Below are positions 32,220-38,357 of a DNA stretch of 38,357 nucleotides, one piece after another; position 1 is the stretch's first letter; every line of letters starts with the position of its first letter. This DNA comes from Bacillota bacterium (GTDB lineage Bacteria; Bacillota; Clostridia; Lachnospirales; Lachnospiraceae), in assembly GCA_023386815.1 (NCBI GenBank), contig JAEWIZ010000009.1, positions 1 to 38,357 of the forward strand. Direction: 5' to 3'. Under the pieces are notes generated by a model. It searched no databases. It was not told the DNA's origin and saw only the letters and a program-made list of their open reading frames with translations. Position numbers and translations under genes: made by a program.

Positions 32220-32278
32220 ATACCTCTCCTAAGAAACACTCGGAAATCTACGCTTATGTAAACGAGTGTTCTTCTATC

Positions 32279-32596
32279 TTATTTTATCTCTTTTGAAGAG
32301 TATTTCTTACGCGCCACTAAATAACCAAAGGCATATGCAATGATGCCAACTCCAATTCCTGTCTGTACACAGAATATCAGACTTTCTACTTCTCCTGGCA
32401 ACTCTCCACCAATTGCTGTTTCCAAGACAGGCGTGAACCAAGGCTGATAGTCATCTCCAGCAATTTCTGTGATAACCTGGCTTCCAGCATCATCACTTCC
32501 ACCAAACTCAGCACCTTTTATTATAAATAAAGGGACTATCGCAAGAAGCAAAACAAGGATTGATAATATAATTACTAGTTTTTTATTCTTTGACAT
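32279..32596 (-). CDS. cbiN: Cobalt ECF transporter subunit CbiN
   Basis: A 105-residue protein with two membrane helices (about 7-26 and 78-97) flanking an extracellular loop. The loop has the CbiN signature GAEFGGSDDAGSQVITEIAG and a PGEVESLIFCVQTGIG approach to helix 2. CbiN stays transiently with CbiM and helps load metal. The start is one base after the cbiM stop region, showing tight coupling. The basic tail ARKKYSSKEIK is cytoplasmic. Confidence 0.92.
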   Translation of the reverse strand: MSKNKKLVIILSILVLLLAIVPLFIIKGAEFGGSDDAGSQVITEIAGDDYQPWFTPVLETAIGGELPGEVESLIFCVQTGIGVGIIAYAFGYLVARKKYSSKEIK

Positions 32597-32597
32597 A

Positions 32598-33356
32598 TTA
32601 GTTACCCTCCTTCAAGAATCCAACCTCTTTTAATTCTGGTGCTGCAAAGCTTTCCATTCCCATAACAATAATAACTGTCAGTATACCTTCGATGATAGCT
32701 AACGGTATCTGGGTCGGTGCAAACACAGCGAGGAATTTTAAAGCACTTCCAGTCATCCCACCGACTTCACTTGGATAAGCAAATGCCAGCTGTAAACTTG
32801 TCACACAATAGGTAAATAAATCTCCAAGCGCTGCTGCAATAAAGATATTTACTTTGCGATTCAGCTTTAATTTCATACCCGCTTTATAAAGTAAGAAGGA
32901 AAGGATTGGCCCCGCAATTGCCATACTAAAGGTATTTGCACCCAAGGTAGTTAATCCCCCATGGGCTAATAAAATTGCCTGGAACAATAGCACGATGATA
33001 CCCAGGACACTGGTTACAAGAGGTCCAAAAATAATTGCAGATAACCCGGTTCCTGTCATGTGGCTGCAGCTGCCTGTAACCGAGGGTATTTTAAGTGATG
33101 AAATCACGAAAATATACGCACCAGACATTGCTAATAAAATTAATGCTTTGCGCTTTTTTTGGGCTGTATGGCGTATGCTGATCACTCCTGCCACTAAGAA
33201 AGGAATACTAATTGCTCCCCAGGCAATGCAATGAGCTGCCGGAAGATATCCCTCCATAATATGCATTGCATAAGCCGTTTGCGATGTTGCAAGTAATGCA
33301 GCAATCATTACTGAAAACCTCAAGACTCTTTTTTCTGCTTTCGTCCATGTGAACAT
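32598..33356 (-). CDS. cbiM: Cobalt ECF transporter substrate-binding subunit CbiM
   Basis: A 252-residue precursor starting at ATG 33356 behind GGGAGG; the frame upstream to 33410 lacks a ribosome site. Residues 1-30 form a cleavable signal ending TSQTAYA. Cleavage exposes MHIMEGYLP, whose N-terminal Met-His binds Co2+ directly in this family. The rest is a polytopic membrane protein with the GPLVTSVLGIIVLLFQAILL and HGGLTTLGANTFSMAIAGP blocks. It heads the cbiMNQO operon, behind a cobalamin riboswitch, so cobalt uptake is shut when B12 is plentiful. Confidence 0.93.
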   Translation of the reverse strand: MFTWTKAEKRVLRFSVMIAALLATSQTAYAMHIMEGYLPAAHCIAWGAISIPFLVAGVISIRHTAQKKRKALILLAMSGAYIFVISSLKIPSVTGSCSHMTGTGLSAIIFGPLVTSVLGIIVLLFQAILLAHGGLTTLGANTFSMAIAGPILSFLLYKAGMKLKLNRKVNIFIAAALGDLFTYCVTSLQLAFAYPSEVGGMTGSALKFLAVFAPTQIPLAIIEGILTVIIVMGMESFAAPELKEVGFLKEGN

Positions 33357-33485
33357 TTCTAAATCCTCCCTGTTCTCTTTAAATTCTCTATCCCATATGT
33401 ACTTACACATATTGAATCTGAAGATAAGATTCTAATGCCCACCTAAATTCTTCTTGATTTTATTGAACCATACAGAAAATAGCAC

Positions 33486-33522
33486 AAAAAAATAGCTGGG
33501 CAATATAAATACTGCCACAGCC
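33486..33522 (-). terminator. Expression-platform terminator of the cobalamin riboswitch
   Basis: On the - strand a stem runs from GGCTG-GGCAGTAT to ATATTGCC-CAGCT with one bulge (33522-33494), followed by A and seven T (33492-33486). It lies between the riboswitch and cbiM, where B12 binding is expected to favour termination. A neighbouring ATTGACTTA/TAAGTCAAT stem (33541-33549, 33556-33564) could be part of the switching. Confidence 0.75.
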
Positions 33523-33564
33523 GATTTTCTGCGCACACTAATTGACTTACTAATTTAAGTCAAT

Positions 33565-33770
33565 ATCCATTCTTGTAGGTCTTCTGACTCACGCATTTGA
33601 AGTAGATTACTTCCGCACCCAATCTCTGCCTTCTCAGGTTTCCCCAATGACTGATTTTCATCAACAAGAATGGACTCAACGTATACAGCGGCGGTACCGT
33701 ATGGGATTCACACCCATTTCCCTTGTTCATCCATACTCACTATACGGAGCATGGCCACAAAAATTCTATA
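33565..33770 (-). promoter_or_regulatory. Cobalamin (B12) riboswitch
   Basis: The - strand carries the conserved cobalamin aptamer core: GGGTGTGAATCCCATACGG followed by the B12 box GCCGCTGTA (around 33716-33683), and AGTCAGAAGACCT (around 33589-33577) near the 3' end. It lies about 210 nt before cbiM, with an intrinsic terminator between. This places cobalt import under feedback by adenosylcobalamin. The 5' limit is approximate. This element and the flanking hairpins explain the gene-free stretch 33357-34033. Confidence 0.92.
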
Positions 33771-33774
33771 TGTC

Positions 33775-33804
33775 AGTGTCTATCTTTGATATAGCATAGA
33801 CACT
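33775..33804. terminator. Hairpin 5' of the riboswitch
   Basis: AGTGTCTAT (33775-33783) and ATAGACACT (33796-33804) are perfect 9-bp arms. On the + strand TTTT follows, so it could stop antisense transcription; on the - strand it lies in the leader just before the aptamer and may insulate its folding. Confidence 0.5.
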
Positions 33805-33864
33805 TTTTAATTACGAGTTAAATTGTTGTCCTGGTATCTCAGTAAATCGAATTACCATAGATAA

Positions 33865-33893
33865 ATAATACTAAATAACATTAGTTATGTCAA
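33865..33893 (-). promoter_or_regulatory. Promoter of the riboswitch-cbiMNQO transcript
   Basis: On the - strand TTGACA (33893-33888) and TATTAT (33870-33865) are 17 bp apart, a near-consensus housekeeping promoter. Transcription would begin near 33858, about 90 nt before the aptamer. Confidence 0.8.
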
Positions 33894-34033
33894 TAAATTA
33901 TCAACAATTTCTGCTCTATCCTCTATTACTGGTATTCTGTCGTCACTGCTATTCATGCAAATCATTTCCGTATGCTTTATGACTTACTTATCTATTAATC
34001 TTATCTATTAAATCGTAATTCTTTTTATGCTAA

Positions 34034-35659
34034 TCATTTTGTATCATATCCAACTACCGTCCAGATACCGGTTTCATCCTGGCGAACCATACGTTTTAAA
34101 TAAACATATTTAGCAATTGACTTATCATTTCTTATTTTAGCTATGGCATCAACACCGTTATTTTCCACTATATCGACATTCTCATAAGCAATAGGATAAT
34201 CTCCGACGATACCCTCTGGCGATAGTAAGAGGCTGGCAAATACCTGGGCAACAAATGCTGGATCCAGTTTCCAGGGAGAATGTCCACCGTCCACACTCTT
34301 TTGCTCATTTTCTTCCACAGACTGATCAACCTCTACTTTAATCTGAGGTTCCTTGGCTACTCCGGTCGTGTCTGGTATCACAACCTCACCACCGGTCATA
34401 TTCTCAGCGAAGTCTGCCAATTGCTCTATCGGTACGTCTCCCAGTAATACATATTCTAAGCCCTCCTCCTGCCAATGGATGGATCTGTTTGGCTCTATGG
34501 TTATAATTCCAGCTTTGTTATGATTGACGCTTCCAAGAATTGCTGTAGCCTCCAGTTCTAATTTTCCTTTTATCTTTGCCTGGGTCAAAAGTATGGTTTC
34601 TGCCTTATCCTTAGTTACATAATAAAACTTAACAACAGAATCGGCTTCCTCGACTGCTACTTTGTCCAGAGTATAGCCTTTTGCTAACTGCTTGGGAAGC
34701 TGGGGTATAAAACCAACCACATCCTCTGCCTCTTCCACGGAGGCAACAATCTGCTCCTGATTCGTAACTACCTCTTTATAGCCCTCAGGTAGCTCATAAA
34801 CAAGAAGCTTTTCCGGTATGCTATCCATAAATTCAATGAAGGTGTAGGTCACCTGAATTTGAATGGAATTTTGCATTGCAGATACTTTTTGCAGAGGCAA
34901 ATCTGTCTCATTATCAATCCATAAATAATAAGCAGCACCTCCGTCCGGAATGATTTGAAGCTTTGTGGTATTCCGGCCACTAATCGTCTCCGTCCCCATG
35001 AGATTTACTGTTTTCGCCTTTGTAACATCATCAACTTCGCTGCCAAGCTCGAAGGTAAACCGGTAATCATCCGGAAATGCAGAGAATAGATAAATCGCTG
35101 CTTCCTCCGGTCTTATCTGCCATTTCTGTTCACCGTTATTAACAGTAACAAGTCCCTGAGTCGTCCCTTCCAATTCTTTGATATAGTAATTACCACTCCG
35201 ATCTGCCCATATCTCTCTTTTTGACTGAGTTATCGTTTCACCCAGCTCATTTGTCTCACTAACTTCCAGCGTTCCGTGGTAAGTCTGAATTTCCTTCATA
35301 GCTTTTTCCATAGCATAAACAATACTTGGATTCTGATTCGGAAGTACCTGATAGATGGTCACAAATATTAATATTGCAGCTGCTGCAACTGCTGCCATTG
35401 AAAACAATATATGCCTTCTCTTTTTTTGTACCGGCTGTTCCAGGCTTATTACATTGCTGTCACCTGTCAGTGAATTGACAAGCCGCTGCTCAAAGAGTTC
35501 CTCGGGATAATCGATCTCTTTAAGTATTTTTATTTTTCTTACCGTTGCCAGCAGCTTCTGATCCTCACTCTCTTCCTTTGCAAAGGACTCTCTATGTTCC
35601 TTGGGTCTTCTGCCCGTATTTAGTTCATCAATATATTTAGATAGTTTCTTCTCATCCAT
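34034..35659 (-). CDS. Membrane anti-sigma factor with large extracytoplasmic domain
   Basis: A 541-residue single-pass protein. The cytoplasmic part (1-83) is charged and helical, with the paired-helix look of an anti-sigma domain. One membrane helix lies at about 84-103 behind KKRRH. The exterior has a LolA/MucB-like beta domain (about 114-300: SIVYAMEKAMKEIQTYHGTL opens it), then a second region of about 100 residues (VVGFIPQLPKQLAKGYTLDK) resembling DUF4367, and a third C-terminal region. It starts 15 nt after the sigma gene behind GGAGG. It most likely holds the ECF sigma factor at the membrane until an envelope stress is sensed. There is no HxxxCxxC zinc motif. Confidence 0.78.
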   Translation of the reverse strand: MDEKKLSKYIDELNTGRRPKEHRESFAKEESEDQKLLATVRKIKILKEIDYPEELFEQRLVNSLTGDSNVISLEQPVQKKRRHILFSMAAVAAAAILIFVTIYQVLPNQNPSIVYAMEKAMKEIQTYHGTLEVSETNELGETITQSKREIWADRSGNYYIKELEGTTQGLVTVNNGEQKWQIRPEEAAIYLFSAFPDDYRFTFELGSEVDDVTKAKTVNLMGTETISGRNTTKLQIIPDGGAAYYLWIDNETDLPLQKVSAMQNSIQIQVTYTFIEFMDSIPEKLLVYELPEGYKEVVTNQEQIVASVEEAEDVVGFIPQLPKQLAKGYTLDKVAVEEADSVVKFYYVTKDKAETILLTQAKIKGKLELEATAILGSVNHNKAGIITIEPNRSIHWQEEGLEYVLLGDVPIEQLADFAENMTGGEVVIPDTTGVAKEPQIKVEVDQSVEENEQKSVDGGHSPWKLDPAFVAQVFASLLLSPEGIVGDYPIAYENVDIVENNGVDAIAKIRNDKSIAKYVYLKRMVRQDETGIWTVVGYDTK

Positions 35660-35674
35660 TTTTCATCGTCCTCC

Positions 35675-36196
35675 TTACTTTCTATTGTTATCTGCTTCCA
35701 ATAGCTCTGTTAAGGCTTTCACTGCTCGAAACTGCAAGACACGAACCGTTCCTTCTTTCCTTTGCATCAGCCTTGCTGTCTCCTTCACGGAATAACCTTT
35801 GATAATACGAAGTTCCAGTACTACCCGCTGCTCCTTCGTCAATTTTTTCATTGCCTCGTTAATCTGATCTCTATCACTCAGTGAACCAGTAAAATCCTCC
35901 TGGATCATTTCTTCAGGCATAACATCTTCCAAGGGAATGCTCACTCCTCTTCGTTTCTTTACCTTCCACCTGTCTCGAATGATATTGAGCGATATCGCCT
36001 TTAGATAGCTTCCGCTCTCCTGTATCTTGACATCCTGCCTATTTAAATAAGAGATGGCTTTGGCATAGGTTTCCTGAGTAATATCCTCTGCTTCCTCCCG
36101 ATTTTGTACCCTATAATAAATGAAACCATAAAGCTCCCTCCAGGTATTTGCACAGAGTTTTTCTATCATTTCTTTTTTGTTATTTGTATTCTCCAT
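35675..36196 (-). CDS. ECF-type RNA polymerase sigma factor
   Basis: A 173-residue sigma-70 family regulator. The start is set at ATG 36196 by GGAGGC; the open frame upstream to 36220 has no ribosome site. Region 2 covers about 10-80 (WRELYGFIYYRVQNREEAED, ITQETYAKAI), and region 4 about 110-160 (LTKEQRVVLELRIIKGYSVK, ETARLMQRKEGTVRVLQFRA). It is followed after 15 nt by its presumed membrane anti-sigma factor, the usual order. A 16-bp palindrome lies about 50 bp upstream of the start. Confidence 0.92.
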   Translation of the reverse strand: MENTNNKKEMIEKLCANTWRELYGFIYYRVQNREEAEDITQETYAKAISYLNRQDVKIQESGSYLKAISLNIIRDRWKVKKRRGVSIPLEDVMPEEMIQEDFTGSLSDRDQINEAMKKLTKEQRVVLELRIIKGYSVKETARLMQRKEGTVRVLQFRAVKALTELLEADNNRK

Positions 36197-36244
36197 TCCT
36201 GCCTCCATATGCTGCAACATGGCATTTTATATGTTCAATCCTAC

Positions 36245-36260
36245 TATCATCCGGATGATA
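36245..36260. promoter_or_regulatory. 16-bp perfect palindrome upstream of the ECF sigma gene
   Basis: TATCATCCGGATGATA at 36245-36260 is a perfect palindrome with no spacer, 49-64 bp upstream of the sigma factor ATG. It is a plausible operator in the promoter region; no clear -35/-10 pair could be fixed around it. Confidence 0.5.
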
Positions 36261-36482
36261 ATACTTATATTAATTAAGACGATCGGAAGATATAAAATGT
36301 TACAGGATAAGTTTTATTTTCATAATTAATACAAGTATTCTAAATTGCCAAAGTAACTTCCAGTCACCCTCAATCAAAAGCTGACGTTACTTTGGCAATC
36401 TCTTTTCTGGAAGTTAGTTCGCCAAACTTTATTCTATGTTATAGTTATGTTGCTATGTCCCGGTAAATAAGGAGGTACCAAC

Positions 36483-37793
36483 ATGGCTAACAATAAACAT
36501 TTATCCCTTGATGACCGCTTAATTATCGAATCTATGCTTAAGGACAAGTCTTCCTTCAAGAAGATTGGAAATACCCTCTTGAAAGACCCTACTACTATTT
36601 CAAAGGAAATCCGTTCACGGCTGGTATTTCGACGAATTGGGAGCATGAACGTTAATTACAATGCTTGCAAGCTTCGATTTGGGTGTACTAAAAATCATCT
36701 GTGCTCACCCTGTCATTTGGAACGTAGATATAAGCTTTGCAATCGCTGTTCTATGTGTAATTCCTTTTGTAAAGACTTTCAAAAACATATCTGTGATAGA
36801 TTGCTAAAACCACCGTATGTTTGTAATGGGTGCTCCCAGCGGTATCGCTGCAGTCTTGAAAAACGATTCTACAATGCCGAAGATGCCCACAAGGATTATC
36901 TGACTGTTTTATCAGAAGCAAGATCTGGAATCTCTCTTTCTGAAGAAGAAGTACGGTACCTTGATGAATTTATCACCCCACTAATCAAACGTCAGCAATC
37001 ACCTCACCATATTTGTGTAACGAATCGTGATTCTATTATGATCAGCGAGAGAACCATTTATCGATTGGTTGATGCACGTATTCTTACTGCGATGAACCTT
37101 GACCTTCCAAGGAAAGTCCGTTATCGTGCCCGCAAAAAAACGATACAAGTGAAAGTTGACAAGTCCTGTCGCATCGGACGCGACTATGAATGCTATCAGA
37201 CATTTTTAACAAACAATCTGGATATTCCCATTACACAACTCGATTCTGTTGAGGGTAAAAAAGGCGGGAAAGTTCTACTCACGATCCATTTTGTGAAAGC
37301 AGAAATGATGTTAGCTTTCCTTCGCGAACATAATGATTCAAAGTCCGTCATAACTATCTTTGATGCTTTATATAAGCTCCTTGGATCAAACGATTTCACT
37401 AAACTATTTCGAGTATGCCTCGCTGACAATGGAAGTGAGTTTTCCAACCCACTTGCGATCGAGTTTGATGCACATGGAAACCAAAGAACACATATGTTTT
37501 ATTGCAATCCAAGCGCTCCTTATCAGAAAGGATCCGCTGAGCGCAATCACGAATTCATCCGCTATTTTATACCCAAAGGTACTGATTTAGAGTTATTTAC
37601 TCAAGCAGACATCAATCGAATGATGGATCACATCAATTCGTATGGCAGAGAGAGTATAGGAAACAAATCTCCTTATGAAATGTTTGCCTTCCTCTATGGC
37701 AAAGACATATTAGATTTACTTGAGTGCCACCGTATTCCTCCCCAGGATGTGACACTCAATAAATCTATTTTTGATAAGGGGGCAAGCTTATGA
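36483..37793 (+). CDS. IS30 family transposase
   Basis: A 436-residue DDE transposase. The N-terminus has the IS30 helix-turn-helix (LSLDDRLIIESMLKDKSSFK, then TISKEIRSR). A Cys-rich zinc-binding block follows at about 62-123 (CTKNHLCSPCHLE, CNRCSMCNSFC, CNGCSQRYRC). The catalytic triad is D254 (TQLDSVEG), D315 (LADNGSEF) and E353 (GSAERNHEFIR). It starts behind AAGGAGG and appears intact, longer than the 340-380 residues of IS30 itself, mainly through the Cys-rich region. Its TGA overlaps the next ATG, so a second protein is made from the same message. Confidence 0.95.
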   Translation: MANNKHLSLDDRLIIESMLKDKSSFKKIGNTLLKDPTTISKEIRSRLVFRRIGSMNVNYNACKLRFGCTKNHLCSPCHLERRYKLCNRCSMCNSFCKDFQKHICDRLLKPPYVCNGCSQRYRCSLEKRFYNAEDAHKDYLTVLSEARSGISLSEEEVRYLDEFITPLIKRQQSPHHICVTNRDSIMISERTIYRLVDARILTAMNLDLPRKVRYRARKKTIQVKVDKSCRIGRDYECYQTFLTNNLDIPITQLDSVEGKKGGKVLLTIHFVKAEMMLAFLREHNDSKSVITIFDALYKLLGSNDFTKLFRVCLADNGSEFSNPLAIEFDAHGNQRTHMFYCNPSAPYQKGSAERNHEFIRYFIPKGTDLELFTQADINRMMDHINSYGRESIGNKSPYEMFAFLYGKDILDLLECHRIPPQDVTLNKSIFDKGASL

Positions 37794-38095
37794 TGTATGA
37801 TAAGAAATCCATTAGCTACCAAATAAATCAGGAAGCACTCCACGAAATGGAGGAATGTGTCCCTATGACTCTAGAGGAACGCAAAAATCTTCGCAAATGG
37901 GTTCATAAAGGACATGATATCGACTCCAATCCATGGGATTACTTAGATTCTGACGGAATGCCGCTCAACTTTTTACAGGCATATCGGTTAGAAATCGGTT
38001 ATTCCAGTGGTCCTTGGGATTACTGGAAAGGTCCTGAACATCAAACATACTGGAATGATGATTTAAAATGTTTCTTATCAAAAGATGAAATCTGA
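37790..38095 (+). CDS. Small accessory protein of the IS30 element (unknown)
   Basis: A 101-residue soluble acidic protein whose ATGATG start overlaps the transposase stop, implying translational coupling. It is rich in Trp, Tyr and Asp, with two similar segments, SNPWDYLDSDG and SGPWDYWKGPE, suggesting an internal duplication around PWDY. The middle reads MTLEERKNLRKWVHKGHDID. No family is recognised. Coupling to the transposase and normal composition argue it is real; a role in transposition control or host interaction is speculation. Confidence 0.7.
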   Translation: MMYDKKSISYQINQEALHEMEECVPMTLEERKNLRKWVHKGHDIDSNPWDYLDSDGMPLNFLQAYRLEIGYSSGPWDYWKGPEHQTYWNDDLKCFLSKDEI

Positions 38096-38357
38096 TAATC
38101 AATAAACCAAACCGGGACGTAGTAAAACAATACCCACATCGACGGGTGGAATTTACTCTGGCAAAAAAACGACTAAATCTCACTCGTGCTAAACTATGCC
38201 CTTTTTTCCCTTATTCAAGTCCAATTCTACACCTTTCCATGAAAAAAATCACCCAAAACACATCATGATATTTATGCTTTTATATCTGTTAGCAATATTT
38301 CATTACACAGATAGAATATTTACTGTGGCAAACTGGAACTTACCTTGTCAATTGACC
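38096..38357. other. Right flank of the IS30 element, no gene
   Basis: AT-rich sequence with two direct copies of TTACTNTGGCAA (38153 and 38320). No ORF with a ribosome site was found. Confidence 0.4.

Larger units (their letters stand above)
36344..38331 (+). mobile_element. IS30-family insertion sequence, ends approximate
   Basis: The element carries an IS30-type transposase and a coupled small ORF. The 12-mer TTACTNTGGCAA occurs four times: inverted at 36345-36356, direct at 36387-36398, 38153-38164 and 38320-38331. The outermost copies face each other and may mark the terminal repeats. At the left, ATTGCCAAAGTAAC/GTTACTTTGGCAAT (36344-36399) forms a long stem followed by CTCTTTT, and an alternative stem AACTTCCAG/CTGGAAGTT (36355-36363, 36408-36416) overlaps it. 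These could block read-in from outside. Target duplication could not be verified because the right end is close to the window edge. Confidence 0.65.

Noticed and set aside
1..38357. tRNA and rRNA genes
   Set aside because: No cloverleaf-like block with a TTCGA-type T-loop and no rRNA-like conserved stretch was seen on either strand by eye.

Overview
The window looks like a chromosomal stretch of a low-GC, Gram-positive, anaerobic clostridium, most probably a Lachnospiraceae relative (Lachnoclostridium-type). This is inferred from the AT-rich sequence, strong AGGAGG ribosome-binding sites, the spore-former style amidase, Na+-translocating decarboxylase subunits, a cobalamin riboswitch in front of cbiMNQO, and frequent long hairpins with T-runs as terminators. 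I could not run any database search; family names come from motifs and overall sequence character.

Layout. 1-2.3 kb: a gene-poor left edge with two terminator hairpins and a short tandem repeat, a MATE exporter (-) and a tiny hydrophilic protein (+). 2.3-8.2 kb (all -): a dCache chemoreceptor, then a four-gene set that resembles a C-glycoside deglycosidase locus: TIM-barrel epimerase, Fe-S/flavodoxin-like oxidoreductase, DUF6379-type beta subunit and TIM-barrel alpha subunit. 8.4-10.5 kb (-): an ABC-F ribosomal-protection ATPase behind a leader with a mini-ORF and an intrinsic terminator. 10.5-13.2 kb (-): a MurD-type ligase and a MurL-type epimerase, the alternative route for putting D-Glu into peptidoglycan. 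13.3-18.3 kb (+): an 88-bp hairpin repeat, then a PadR/DUF2812 pair and an ATPase plus two paralogous ABC-2 permeases.

18.5-22.3 kb: uridine kinase (-), then an attenuator-like leader, OadG-like and OadB-like Na+ pump subunits and a protein with the two Asp-rich motifs of class I isoprenoid synthases (+). 22.4-26.3 kb: a LysR regulator (-) diverging from two MFS transporters (+), ended by a terminator whose loop contains an IS-end-like palindrome. 26.3-30.2 kb: a tiny acidic protein and a SPOR-domain amidase (-), then nitroreductase, D-lyxose isomerase and carbamate kinase (+). 30.5-33.9 kb (-): promoter, cobalamin riboswitch, terminator and cbiM-cbiN-cbiQ-cbiO, a complete cobalt ECF importer under B12 control. 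34.0-36.2 kb (-): an ECF sigma factor and its membrane anti-sigma partner. 36.3-38.4 kb (+): an IS30-family element with a translationally coupled accessory ORF.

The points I would follow first are the C-glycoside cleavage locus with its unusual redox partner, the orphan isoprenoid-synthase-like protein coupled to Na+ pump subunits, the MurD/MurL pair, and the ABC-F attenuation leader.
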